Shown one piece after another: positions 1 through 9,996 of a stretch of 64,000 nt of DNA (position 1 is the first letter of the stretch; every line of letters begins with the position of its first letter). Below the pieces are notes generated by a model, which saw only the letters and a list, made by a program, of their open reading frames with translations, made no database searches and was not told where the DNA came from. Source of the stretch: Hysterium pulicare CBS 123377 (Eukaryota > Ascomycota > Dothideomycetes > Hysteriales > Hysteriaceae); NCBI GenBank assembly GCA_000467715.1, contig AJFK01000106.1, positions 1 to 64,000 of the forward strand, given 5' to 3'. The position numbers and the translations under genes were made by a program.

Positions 1-1
1 C

Positions 2-265
2 GCCCTCAAAGCACCCGTCACAGTTGTCTATGGAAAGAAAGACCCAGCTTTTGAGCCGAGGCTGGCTTTGGAAGGAATCTCCGACTACCTAGTGAAAGAT
101 AGCCAAGTCGTGATTTTGGAGAAAGGGGGTCATTGGCTTCCAAACGAGAGACAGGGCGCGACGGTTCTGGAGAGCGTTGTATCTTGGGCTTTGGAAGGGG
201 AGAAAGGGTCTTTGAAGGATCGGCTTGATGGCTTGTCGGATGTGAAGGTCTCGATTGAGAAGTGA
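2..265 (+). CDS. alpha/beta hydrolase, C-terminal part (partial)
   Basis: Open at the left edge: codons run in frame from base 2 to a TGA at 263-265, giving the last 87 residues. Two parts of an alpha/beta-hydrolase catalytic triad are visible: the acid in VVYGKKDPAF and the base in LEKGGHWLPNER, the spacing and context expected of epoxide-hydrolase-like or haloacid/ester hydrolase proteins of the alpha/beta fold. The nucleophile elbow lies outside the window, so the substrate cannot be told. The tail after the catalytic His is about 40 residues, slightly extended and charged. It converges with the nucleosidase gene on the other strand, 259 bases away. Family assignment is good; exact function is open. 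Confidence 0.75.
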   Translation, partial: ALKAPVTVVYGKKDPAFEPRLALEGISDYLVKDSQVVILEKGGHWLPNERQGATVLESVVSWALEGEKGSLKDRLDGLSDVKVSIEK

Positions 266-524
266 GCGTGTTCCAAGTCCATGGACGATTACGAATTGAT
301 GTATAACTTCGAGATCTGTATTGGTAGTATGGTTGGGTTTGAGACTTGGCTGGTGGATCTTCATTCATGGATGATACCAATATTGAATATACGCGCATGG
401 TGGTCTTTGATCGAGGAAAACTGAATCTATTCTTGTCTAAGCCTTTATATGATGTGTGCACTTATCCAACCAAGGTATCTAGCTATCCAAGTGACCACTC
501 CATCCCCACTCAAATTCCCCTCTC

Positions 525-1962
525 CTACTCTCCATCCTCCAACCCATCCAAAACCCCCACCCTCCTCAACTCCTCCACCTCAACCCTCTGCATCGGACTC
601 ACTTCATCCGCCCTCCGCAACGCCTCCTCCACCATCTCCCAAAACCTCTCCACATCCAGTCCGCGCGGAATCCTAACCCCCTCCTCCCCGTCCGGCACCT
701 TCTCCACCTTCGTTCGTCCCAGTTCCCCGACCTCATGCTGATGAATCGAGTGCTCGCCATCGGTAATGACGCAGACTCGGAAACGCTCCCCACTGTGATC
801 GTGGAATATGGAAGGCGCGATGATGGCTGCTACGGCTAGGGGGTCGTGGAGGGGTGGGCCGGTTGTTAGGGCGAAGACTTCGGAGTAGGTTTGCGCGAAG
901 AAGGAGAGGATTTGGGAGAAGAGGGCTCGAAGCGGGGTGGGGGTTTGGGTCTGAGACGTCGAGGTTGGGATATCTTTGGAGTAGAGGAGGCTGCGGCGGA
1001 TTGAGCGGGTGGCGAGGACTTGGTGGGTTAGATCGAGGGGGATTAGGGTTGTTTTGGGGGTTAGGGAGGGGTTTGTGAAGATGAGGTTTGCGGCTTCCGG
1101 GTCGCAGTATATCTTGGATTTGGGTTAGTACGGTTCTGATAGTGCGGTTGGGAGATGTCAATTGAAGAAATATTAGGTCTGGATTGAATATGTGGCATTC
1201 TTGGGTGTCACATGTACGTACATTGAACTCTGCAAATGCGGTCCAATTCCCAAAACGTTCCCCTTCGCCCTTTACTTTTCCCATTGGAGCATCTGTGAAT
1301 TCGCCTCCAATAGCACCACCCATGATACTAAGTCCTTTGAGATGTCCAGCGAGATCCGGGTATTTCTTGAATACGAGCCCAATGTTGGTTAAGGCGCCCG
1401 TGGATATAAGGTATGCCGTATTCGGAGTTGTTGCCATCAAAGCAGTATACATTGCTTCGAGGAAGTCTACACCTTGCGCGGCTGGCTCTATTGGTTGTGG
1501 GAGCAAGGTGACTCCATCGAGTCCGGACTCACCTAGGGCATTTCAGCATATATTCCCGGAGCTTCTTCGAACGCGTTTACCATGTATATCGGCAGCATGA
1601 ACTGCATTGCGTTGCATGGGCTTCGCGGCACCCGAATATACTTTCACGTCTCTACATCCCAGAGCTTCTAGTATACCTCTTGTATTGAACGTCGTCTGCT
1701 CAAGCGGAGCATTGCCATGAACGGTGCTGACGCCAAGTAGGTGTACTCTGGGATCATGTGCGGCAAGAAGAAGGGCGTAAGCATCCTATCATCGATGATG
1801 GCGTGAGCCGAGATGGTGGAGGCTGGCGGGCAGGACTTCATACATCGTGTCCTGGGGTTGATTTAGTTTGACTGCCTGTTGAATGCCACTACGGATATGC
1901 TTACCTGTGTCGACGTCCAACCAGACGGGTATCCGGTCTACTCTCTCAGTTCCATATGCCAT
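525..1962 (-). CDS. URH1: uridine nucleosidase (inosine-uridine preferring nucleoside hydrolase), five exons with 8-nt microexon
   Basis: Hydrolyses the N-glycosidic bond of uridine and related nucleosides for pyrimidine salvage. Exons by splice signal and phase: 1962-1905, 1851-1844, 1785-1581, 1532-1222 and 1112-525, summing to 389 residues. The N-terminal calcium-binding motif reads DVDTGHDDAYALLLAAHDP and is put together from three exons: the second exon is only GACACGAT and supplies the rest of Gly plus HisAsp. Other family signatures are GVSTVHGNAP, the ISTGALTN and MGGA stretches, FAEFNIYCDPEAA (restored by splicing out 1221-1113, which holds a perfect CTAAC) and HDPLAVAA near residue 300. 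The usual DPG at the start is DTG here, as I recall for some fungal members. It shares a divergent promoter with the ferric reductase. Assignment is firm; the microexon is inferred from conservation and needs cDNA. Confidence 0.88.
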
Positions 1963-2300
1963 ATTATCTTTTCACTGAAGTTCGAGTTGTATGGAGGCAC
2001 AGCACGTGCGATATATGCTATAGGGTCTGAAAAGAATGGCGCCGTAGGTGGATCTCGAACTTGTGGATGCGTAGTCCGGCTCGGCAGTGCTTTTGCTTAA
2101 GCTTACGTAAGCTCATGGACACCTAAGGCTTAACATCAAACATCTTCGTCTGACTTGAATAGTTGACAAACTGTAGACAGCACAATGGTTTGATTCTAGA
2201 AAAACCAGTTTTGCAAATTTGGCCCAGGAAGACTTCGTGAACATACTCAGCATAACGATCCTTACTTTCTAATGAGACACCCCAAACGCGAACTTGAACG
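1963..2300. promoter_or_regulatory. divergent promoter between nucleosidase and ferric reductase
   Basis: 338 bases separate two outward-facing start codons. At 2101-2112 lies the perfect palindrome GCTTACGTAAGC, whose TTACGTAA core is the kind of site bound by bZIP factors of the Yap1/ATF type. A palindromic GCACGTGC (E-box core CACGTG) lies about 100 bases closer to the nucleosidase. One GATA-type TTATC sits right beside the nucleosidase start. Roles are inference only. Confidence 0.4.
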
Positions 2301-4143
2301 ATGGCTTTTGGATACGAATTTGGGAGTCTCGACAAGGCTCAGAAAACAGAAAGGCGCCATCTCCTCCTTTCTTATGCCTCAATAGCACAATGGTCGGCCC
2401 TGGCGGTCTTCGTACTCTTCCAGCTGTCTTTTCTATTATCCTGGCTCATCGAACGAGGTTTGGAACTTGAACGGCCGAAATCACCAACCTTCAAGCCGAA
2501 AGCAGGCCAGGGAAGTTGGCTGAGAAAGATCCACAAGAACTTGCAAGAGTTATCTTGGTGGTCCAAAAAGCCTGTCCTACAAAATTGGGGTACACGAGGG
2601 GAATGGATAATGGCTCTCAGCTGGACTACGTGGCTTTTGTTCCTCTCTATTCATCGGACTCAGAACGGTGAGAGCTACTCTATTCATTCCTGAGAGTGCT
2701 GTGCTCTCTTTGTCCCTTGCAAACATCAAACTGCGCATGGTAGACTCAATCTGATGGAATGCAGATTACCTTCATCTCACGAAACGGTTTGGAATCGTGG
2801 GCGCATCACAGCTACCTCTCCACTACATACTTGCTATGAGATCACCATATTCGCCCGTCCAATTACTCACCCGTTTATCACATGAGGAGCTCAAACAATC
2901 CCACCAAATTCTCGGTCGAATCGTATTTTTCCTTTTTGCGCTCCATGCTTGCTTTTACATTAACTTCTTCGTCCAGAAAGGGGTCCTGGCGAAGCGAATC
3001 AAAGACAGCGATGTATTCCTAGGTCTTATTGGTATATGTATGTTCTCAGTATTGAGCACGACTGCTCTTGACCGTCTCCGAAAGTGGAACTACCGAGTCT
3101 TCTATATCACACACGTCGTAATTGCCGGGGCCGTCATTTTGCCCCTATTTTTTCACGTCAAATATATTAGACCATATGTAGTGGAAGTCTTTGTCGTCAC
3201 ATTGCTACATCAATTCTTCCGATATTTGAGTCTTCGAAGATACTCCGGCACGGTCAGCATCCTACCAGGAACGAACCTCGTTCAAATACGCATTCCCTTG
3301 ACGATACTGAACGATGACTCAAAGTGGAAGCCAGGGCAACATGTATATCTCAGTCGCCCAACGGGAGCCTCGTCATCTTTTGGATGGTATGAGTCGTTCG
3401 TGTTGAGCAACCAATCTAATCCATTCACCATAGCATCCCTTCCAGTGAAAGACAAGCAACTCTTACTTGTGGCAAGAACCATGGAGGGCAACACGAAAAA
3501 GATCGCGCATTTGGCCAAATCCTTATCCACACAAATGGAAGCAAACCCAAGTATTCCGGTACTACTCGAGGGACCATATGGAGGATCCGCTCGACTGCCG
3601 GATTTCTCGACTTTTGACAAAGTACTATTGGTTGCTGGAGGCGTAGGGGCGACTTTTGTAGTGCCAGTGTACCGCACCATCGTTGAAAGTGAGGGAGGGT
3701 CGAGGTCAGCAAATTCTCAAGTGAGGTTCGTGTGGGCTGTGCGGAAGTTTGCAGAGACGCAATGGGCGTTCCCTGACACGGAGACAAACGGGATCGAAAC
3801 CGACCTCCAGTTGCACAGCAGCGCAGTTGAGGTGTGCGTAACTCAGCCATGGGGGCCGGATCTGCAAGCGGAGAGTTCTGGGGCGGAGTTCGAGCTCGCC
3901 GAAAGCGACCAGCTTCTGTCGCTGGAAGAAGAGTTGGAGAAACCGAGACGAGGAATGACCGTTCGAACCGGGCGTCCCGATATCCCAGCTATCGTTGATG
4001 AGGTGTTCAATAAGAGCACAGGAAGAGTGGCTGTTCTCGCGTGTGGGCCATCGAAGTTGACTGAAGAGTTGCGGGTTTGTGTCGAGCAGTGGGTTAGGCT
4101 TGGTCACGATGTTTATTGGTACAGTGAGGCATTTGGTTGGTAA
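2301..4143 (+). CDS. ferric reductase-like transmembrane protein (FRE family)
   Basis: Plasma-membrane metalloreductase that passes electrons from NADPH through FAD and two hemes to Fe(III) or Cu(II) before uptake. Exons 2301-2667 and 2765-4143 give 581 residues. Membrane helices occupy roughly residues 28-52, 100-120 and 165-285. The bis-heme ligands are two His pairs with 13 residues between: H169/H183 and H239/H253, the classic FRE pattern. The FAD-binding domain has KPGQHVYLS and the NPFTIASLP motif (usual HPFTIAS with His replaced by Asn). The NADPH domain has GPYGG and VAGGVGATF, and the chain ends with CGPSKL...SEAFGW. A charged acidic insert of about 50 residues lies before the last NADPH motif. 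Length fits the family. Regulation by iron GATA factors is common in the family; I see no clear cluster of such sites here. Confidence 0.9.
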
Positions 4144-5350
4144 TGCAGATGCCATCTTTTTTCTTTTCAATAATGAACAAGGATGTCTGGAATGATATCG
4201 TCTATTCATTAATGAAAGTATAAGATAGCTGGAGTTGTAACTGCATTCATTCAATGTCAGATCTGGACACAGCAGCATCAGAGAGATCCTGATGAAAGAG
4301 ATTTCGATATTTTCATCATACACATTCTTATCAACCATCAAGAACATGCTACAAACCATTAAGACCATGATATGGACGTACATACAGACGTCGCGGATTA
4401 TAGAACCCGCTCGGCTTTTTTCAGAATGGATGTTATCCTGGCCCATGCTGATCCGAATAACCAATTCGGCAGATAGAGCATAGGCAAAATTAGAGATCCT
4501 AGAGAGCATCACGCTTGAGTCATGCCTGCAATGCCCATTGATTCCTGGGTTGTGGGAGAGTGGAGTGCCGAAGCTGCCCATACCGCCTCTGGCACAGATG
4601 TGGTTCTCCACAAACCGAATATACCTGCTTCGGAGCATCCAAGCATCGAATCCTCATCATTTAAGCTGCCCTTATTTGGCTCGGGCTATAGCCCAGACGG
4701 GATAAGATTTTGTTGATTGGGGATATCTCGTCCGAGCGTTGCAAATTGGGCGCACAGCAGGGTCCAATCACCTTCACCACCGTTAGGAGCGCTTCAGCAT
4801 CAACACCTTCTCGACCGCGATTCACTCCCAGTCTCTAAGACAATCCAACGACTGGCCGGCGATTTGACATCCCGTCTATTCTCAGCTACCATACACTCTA
4901 TGCTTTCCACCACTGCGTAGTAATTGGCTCCCCAGCCCCTCCATCTGTACGACTATTCTTCGCTGCGAGCACGGCCAGGGCACCCGCATGCAACACCCGA
5001 TATCTGCATCACCAGCTCCCGCCTCTGCGAGATCAAGACGCTCGATGGCACAGTCTCTTCATTTGCTGTCATAGTCTTGGTCTTGGGCGGACTTATCCTT
5101 CCCTTTTGTCGCATTGAGCGCACGTTCACAAGTCCTCCTAGGTGGCCCCCTACCAGTGAAACAAGAACAGCCATCGACCGCAATCCCGGTTTACATTTTG
5201 CGCGCCCGGTACAACACATCTCTTCACGCAAGCTATTCCAAGCGCTGAAGATTCGACAACACAAGCATTAGCGGCCTTTCCATGGCAGTAGCATCCCCGC
5301 ACCAGAGACAGGAATTGACACCCCCGAGAAGTCCGCATGGTGGGCGTGGC
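4144..5350. other. intergenic region with no recognised gene
   Basis: About 1.2 kb between the ferric reductase and the TeaR-like gene. Short open frames exist on both strands but none has family motifs or plausible splicing. The right part probably holds the promoter and leader of the downstream gene. Confidence 0.5.
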
Positions 5351-5383
5351 ATGTGGGAATACGCTGTTCCTCTAGAGAGCGAG

Positions 5384-5580
5384 GTACGTGTGTTCATTTA
5401 TGAGCAATGCTAGTCTAAGTTGTCATGCGGGACGGACCCATTTCGCGCCATCATTTTGCTTTGGTTGCTCCCGTAGATAATACCGCCATTCGAATTTGTC
5501 CCGTCTGTCAACTAGCAAAAGCAGAGTCAACATGTGAAGAGGGCTGAGACAGTTCACTGACAAAGTTACATGTTCAACAG
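5384..5580 (+). other. probable intron upstream of the TeaR-like start
   Basis: Begins GTACGTGT at 5384 and ends in TTCAACAG at 5580, with a CACTGAC branch site about 25 bases before the acceptor. It could lie in the 5' leader. If the ATG at 5351 is used, splicing joins it in frame to the 5611 ATG and adds 20 residues to the protein. Confidence 0.5.
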
Positions 5581-5610
5581 AATACCCTTCGCAACAACCA
5601 CAAGCCACAC

Positions 5611-7227
5611 ATGTCCGAAGACGTCCCTTCTAAGCCGCCCGCCCACTCATCCCGCCAGCCCCTTTCATCGCAACCGAATGGTGTGCCCAAACCGTACCAA
5701 CAACGTTCGAATACCTTTGACTCCCAGCGTTCTGGCAAGCTCAACAACGGAGAGGATCCTGGCTACCTCGCCCCCAACAGGGTAGATCAACTGCAACGAA
5801 AATATTCTGATGTCAGTGCTGCCGGGAGCGACCCTGATAGTCTCTTGGAGCTCTACAATGGACAGCCTAGCAGCAGAAACATGAGTAGAAATGTATCACA
5901 GACGGGTGTCACTGGAGTGACTGGAGAGAAGAAAAAGCCAACACTTGGACCGGCTTGGACGGATGATGAGAGGGATGAGTATTGGATTCACCGAGATAAA
6001 CTTGCGCAGATCGAGAGCAAGGAGCTAGAGGAAGCGGGGTTTGCGGTCTCACGTCCGTCTCGAGCCAACAGCAGGTCTGCTGATAGATCCGCGAGCGCCT
6101 CCCGAACTCGCAAGAACTCCGAACAACATGAAGGGGCGATGAGTGGTGACGAACAACCGACTCATCACCACGACAAGCGGCAGCGGGTTGTGTCTCCAAT
6201 TCCAGATGAAGAAGAGAATGGGGAAGATGATCCAGTGAATTGGGATATTCGAAGCCCCGAAGAGATTGCGGCCGACAGAGAAACCCATGCTCCTCGACAA
6301 CATATAATCCGGCCTTCAACCTCGCGTATTCCTGTAGCGAAGATGAGCCCCCTTCCAGTGTCTAGCGCTTTCATCGAAAGGGATTCGCCTCTGCCACGAC
6401 CACGAAAGGGAAGTGGTGCTTGGAACGGAGATTCGATCGCGGTCAACGGAGCAAGAGTGCGAAGCGGAAGTATTGGAAGCCAAATGTTGTTGGATGAGCC
6501 TAACGGTTCTGAAGAGCTTCGCACACCCACACGTGCAGAATCTAGCATCCCCAGTTCCCCCAATTCGTCTCCACCGAAAGCAAAAACCCCCGGAAAAGCG
6601 AATCCTACCTCAGGAGCACGGAAAGCGAGCGCTCGCCTTGCATCCCAATCCAAGCCTCGCAATACCTCTGCAACATCGCCAGTGAAACGACCTGGCACAA
6701 GCTCTGGTATAACCACACGCCCAACAACCAGCCACAATCGACCGGAAGGTGAAGCGCCCTGGATTGCTACTATGTACAAGCCCGATCCTAGACTCCCGCC
6801 AGATCAGCAAATCATACCGACACATGCCAAACGAATCCAACAGGATCAATGGGAAACCGAGGGCAGAGTTGGGTCGGCTTACGATCGCGATTTTAGGTTG
6901 CTGAACACTGAACAGTTCAGCAGACCCGTCTCGATGGACTTGAGGACTCTCGAGCAAAACGAGAGGGTCCAGGATGATGATCAATGGCCACTCCCAAGCC
7001 CGACGAAACTTCCCGCTGAACCTGTCACTGCTAACGGAAGGCCCGGGACTAGTGATGGTGGACAAGGTGGCTACAAGCTCACTCCGACCATTCCTCAAAG
7101 CCCACTCATTTCTTCACAACGTAATTCGGCGTCAAAACAATCTCCAACCCATAAACCTGCTTCGGTCCGTGTTCCAGACGTACCGGAAGCGAAAGAAAAG
7201 AAAGGCTGTTGCTGCATTGTCATGTAG
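5611..7227 (+). CDS. CaaX-prenylated cell-polarity protein, TeaR/Mod5-like
   Basis: Intronless 538-residue protein from the ATG at 5611. It is hydrophilic and rich in Ser, Pro and Arg, with no membrane helix, and ends in GCCCIVM. The last four residues are a CaaX box for farnesylation and the extra cysteines are candidate palmitoylation sites, so the protein is expected at the plasma membrane. Two blocks look conserved rather than low-complexity: WTDDERDEYWIHRDKLAQIE near residue 114 and a segment around residue 395 (PWIATMYKPDPRLPP). This build, a long disordered body with a prenylated tail, matches the fungal TeaA receptor TeaR / fission yeast Mod5, which anchors kelch-repeat polarity markers at hyphal tips. 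I recognise it from memory of the family, so the name is probable and not proven. An upstream in-frame ATG at 5351 could extend it through a spliced intron. Confidence 0.7.
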   Translation: MSEDVPSKPPAHSSRQPLSSQPNGVPKPYQQRSNTFDSQRSGKLNNGEDPGYLAPNRVDQLQRKYSDVSAAGSDPDSLLELYNGQPSSRNMSRNVSQTGVTGVTGEKKKPTLGPAWTDDERDEYWIHRDKLAQIESKELEEAGFAVSRPSRANSRSADRSASASRTRKNSEQHEGAMSGDEQPTHHHDKRQRVVSPIPDEEENGEDDPVNWDIRSPEEIAADRETHAPRQHIIRPSTSRIPVAKMSPLPVSSAFIERDSPLPRPRKGSGAWNGDSIAVNGARVRSGSIGSQMLLDEPNGSEELRTPTRAESSIPSSPNSSPPKAKTPGKANPTSGARKASARLASQSKPRNTSATSPVKRPGTSSGITTRPTTSHNRPEGEAPWIATMYKPDPRLPPDQQIIPTHAKRIQQDQWETEGRVGSAYDRDFRLLNTEQFSRPVSMDLRTLEQNERVQDDDQWPLPSPTKLPAEPVTANGRPGTSDGGQGGYKLTPTIPQSPLISSQRNSASKQSPTHKPASVRVPDVPEAKEKKGCCCIVM

Positions 7228-7845
7228 CGTTCTCCATATACCCATTTCCTTATTCAAAAGTCTATCAAGCTTTCAGGCTAGCGATTGACCAGTATTATTT
7301 GTACAAAGGACTTTACTTAATCTCTTTTGTCCTGGGCGTTCATGGCGATCAAGCGAATCATGCTTGTTAAACCTTTGACTCTGTCTAAAACTTCCGTTCC
7401 GGTTGCAGCGTATAGCGGCTTGGTGTTATTTCTTATTCGTTCCAGTCATGGCGACGCTGCTTCATTTCAGCTTCGTCGTCATTCAACTAGTGTTTTCATA
7501 TATCCCTGCTCTCATACGAGAACAAGCCTGACAGCTGACAGCGTCCTTTCTGTTTTTGTGTTGATAGTTACCCGAATTATTGCCTTCGGACCCTGGCGTT
7601 TCTTATTCATTTGTCTTTTTTGCGGATGTGGAGGTAAAGGAGGCGTATTGAGCGGACAGTCGCCCATCTGTTTCACGGGCGGCGAATGTGAAGCATGCTA
7701 TGAGAAGACTAATAAGAGTCAGAATAGATTATATTATTCAAAAGTCCAATAAATTGTACACCAATGATTGGTGCTAAAATTCGTTGTTTCAGAGGATGTG
7801 TCTGTGCCTAATAATTGCTTTGCTACCACTCTACACAACCGGAGT
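7228..7845. other. 3' flank of TeaR-like gene, nothing recognised
   Basis: Pyrimidine-rich trailer and intergenic DNA. A 141-codon open frame at 7327-7752 has no family features and was not called. Confidence 0.4.
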
Positions 7846-7908
7846 GAGCTGTGAGAAAGGCTAAAGCCAGTTGCCATCCTCAAGGTCATTCAAGAAGTAG
7901 CATATAAC
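7846..7908 (-). repeat. diverged short repeat, copy A
   Basis: Shares the core AGTTGCCATCCTCAAGG with copies B and C on the other side of the NmrA gene. Read on the minus strand, all three copies place a stop codon at the same spot after a DGN- or EGN-like tripeptide, as if they were the last codons and trailer of related genes. Confidence 0.5.
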
Positions 7909-8289
7909 CCAATATCTAATCAAAAGGTTAAGAAAATAACGCAAAAAGAAAAGCTTCTCTGTTTAATCTATATTTAGGCATTTAGTCTAAGTATCTTAGC
8001 ATTACCTACAAAGGCGTGGCACAAGCAACGTCGTTCAAATACTTTTGTTGGGACTGATCAGTTTCTCTATCAGAGGTTGAAGTAGGCAGTAAGATGAATG
8101 ATAACACTCACAGTAGTACTTGATAGTAACACTCTTTTATTCTAGCCCCTAAATATTCACTCTTGGCATAAGCTATCGTAGACATAATGCCATTGCAATG
8201 TGACTACAATCTCTCTTAATTGGGAGTACGAAATCCAGTTGCCACAATTTCCCTTGCCCTCCCTACCTGCGTGATTTCATACTGTCTGT
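7909..8289. other. AT-rich trailer of the NmrA gene
   Basis: Rich in A and T with no coding signal. Probably holds the NmrA gene's polyadenylation region. Confidence 0.35.
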
Positions 8290-9231
8290 TTATGTGAGCT
8301 GAAGAGGATGTGCCTCCAAGTACTCTTCAAAAGTGGAGAGTCTGCCTCGAGCATTCTCAGCAGCCCAAGCAACTGACTCCTTAGTATCTGGGCCGTAGTA
8401 GCCGAACTCCTCTTGATAGCTGAACCCTTCAGTGAAGACGTCAACCATGGCACCCAAGAACGATAGGCCGTTCTTGAACTCCTCAAGCGGGATCTGCTTG
8501 TAAACGACCTTCTTGCCTGTGGCCTTGGACATGATGGTTACTATTTCTTCCATGTTGTATAGTGCCTTGGCGGCGCAGAACGTCTTGCCTTCGTACTTAT
8601 CGGGCTCGGCGAGAATGGCGCCAACGAACTTGCCTGTGTCCCCGACGGCGTCGATCAAGGGGACCGGGGTCTTCGACGAGGTGTGGCGGGCTATAACCCA
8701 GGTGCCATCGGGAGCCTTTTGTGGAGCCAAGAAGGCCTGTGACTGGAAATTCTCCATGAATCCTCCCGGTGAGAAGAAGGCGCTCTTGATGGGCAGGCCT
8801 CGAATGTACTGCTCAGCTTTTGCCTTGGCCTCGAAGGGGATGACCTTGGTGTACTTGCCGCCAGAGATTGCGTTGACTGGCGGCAGAGTGCTGAAGATTA
8901 TATACTCGGCACCTTTCTCGACGGCGACGTCGGCAATCGTCTTGGCACTGTTGTACTCGACCTCGAAGCCGTCCGGGCCGAAGGAAGGTGTTGTCATGGC
9001 GAAGACGGTGTGTGCGCCTGCCAAAGCAGTTTCGATGGAGGCCCGGTTGAGCACGTCGCCCTGCACGACTTCGACTTTCTCCTTTAGTTGCTTGGCCTTC
9101 TCTGAGTTGACATGACGGGTGATGGCACGGATCTTGAACTTTTGGGAGAGCTCTGGGTCGTTCAGTACATTGTTGACGACTGAACTGCCTTGTTGGCCGG
9201 TAGCGCCAAAGACGGCAAGAATCTTGGACAT
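8290..9231 (-). CDS. NmrA-like family NAD(P)-binding protein
   Basis: Single-exon gene for 313 residues. The N-terminal Rossmann fold shows the glycine-rich GATGQQG at residues 9-15, followed by a basic stretch (RAITRH) that could contact the NADP phosphate. VVQGDVLN, the FSTLPPVNAISGG stretch and the SPGGFMENF block are typical of NmrA/HSCARG-type atypical short-chain dehydrogenases. These proteins lack the usual SDR catalytic Tyr-Lys pair; some are redox sensors, others regulators such as Aspergillus NmrA acting on AreA. It ends AHPLQLT and has no extra domain. The gene stands alone between repeat copies A and B. Which NmrA subgroup it belongs to cannot be told from sequence alone. Confidence 0.88.
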   Translation of the reverse strand: MSKILAVFGATGQQGSSVVNNVLNDPELSQKFKIRAITRHVNSEKAKQLKEKVEVVQGDVLNRASIETALAGAHTVFAMTTPSFGPDGFEVEYNSAKTIADVAVEKGAEYIIFSTLPPVNAISGGKYTKVIPFEAKAKAEQYIRGLPIKSAFFSPGGFMENFQSQAFLAPQKAPDGTWVIARHTSSKTPVPLIDAVGDTGKFVGAILAEPDKYEGKTFCAAKALYNMEEIVTIMSKATGKKVVYKQIPLEEFKNGLSFLGAMVDVFTEGFSYQEEFGYYGPDTKESVAWAAENARGRLSTFEEYLEAHPLQLT

Positions 9232-9345
9232 GCTCTAGGCTGTTGGTGTCAAAGTCTCGGGATACTAATTTTGTAAATCTTGGCCCTTTCCTGGGAAGCA
9301 GTTCAAGTTTGATGAGAGCTCTTGATGTGGCAGGTCCCCTCGATC

Positions 9346-9353
9346 TTTTTATA
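9346..9353 (-). promoter_or_regulatory. TATA box of the NmrA-like gene
   Basis: Reads TATAAAAA on the minus strand, about 115 bases before the start codon, a normal position for a fungal TATA element. Supported by position and sequence only. Confidence 0.45.
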
Positions 9354-9506
9354 CCTATTCGAGTGTTTGATAAAACACCAACACGTATGACTTCAGTCAT
9401 TCCTAAAACAGACGGACGAATCTAGACGGACATCCTCCCGTGCACGGTGGTGTCATCATTGGGTCTGCGCCTACCAACTTCTTTACTGCTGACCCATAAA
9501 GCCGAT

Positions 9507-9574
9507 TTGGGCTCGGTACAAGGCGTTAAGGCAGGTTGCCATCTTTGAGGTTAGTCAGGAGTGGTTTGTGCCAT
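9507..9574 (-). repeat. diverged short repeat, copy B
   Basis: Shares TGGGCTCGGT, then a spacer, then the GGTTGCCATC core with copies A and C. On the minus strand it ends a short open stretch KPLLTNLKDGNLP with a stop codon. Confidence 0.5.
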
Positions 9575-9933
9575 AAGATCTATCCAGATATATGCGGATA
9601 TGGCAGTCCGTAATACGACGAATAATGACACCCATCGTGTCTAATGAGAACAGTGTTGAGCAAAGGCTGATTGAATAAATGAGGATCGATTATGGGTGTC
9701 CAGAGGAATCAGGCGCGACTTGAGATGCTGATCCGTTCAAGTATTTCCAGCACGGTGGGTTTTCGGGTGACGCATGAGTTGCTTGTAAACTTATAGCAGG
9801 GACGGCAGGTGATAATGTGTGACTTATGTGTACCCTGTAAGACTTAGAACTTCAATATTCCGAAAGTCGTAACTTATCGCTCTTACGTAGGTGTGCCCCA
9901 GCACTAGAGCTGTAATGGGTCTGTCTAGATTAT
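9575..9933. other. intergenic, nothing recognised between repeat copies B and C
   Basis: No coding signal. TA-rich and tatcc/gata-like words are present but not clustered. Confidence 0.35.
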
Positions 9934-9996
9934 GTGGGCTCGGTGAAGGATATAAAAGTCAGTTGCCCTCATCAAGCATTTCTAGAAGGTGCATAA
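9934..9996 (-). repeat. diverged short repeat, copy C
   Basis: Shares TGGGCTCGGT and the CAGTTGCC core with copy B. It contains TATAAAAG on the plus strand, which by chance or function lies about 290 bases upstream of RPS12. The minus strand reads HLLEMLDEGN and a stop. Confidence 0.5.

Noticed and set aside
4924-5271. 115-codon frame with a short hydrophobic stretch
   Set aside because: Overlaps an equally long frame on the other strand; no start context or conserved motif, and it sits in the leader region of the next gene.
7327-7752. 141-codon open frame after the TeaR-like gene
   Set aside because: No motif, low-complexity translation, lies in trailer DNA and has no splice-compatible partner exons.
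9934-9996. TATAAAAG as RPS12 TATA box
   Set aside because: Lies about 290 bases before the ATG and inside a duplicated repeat copy, so its promoter role is doubtful.
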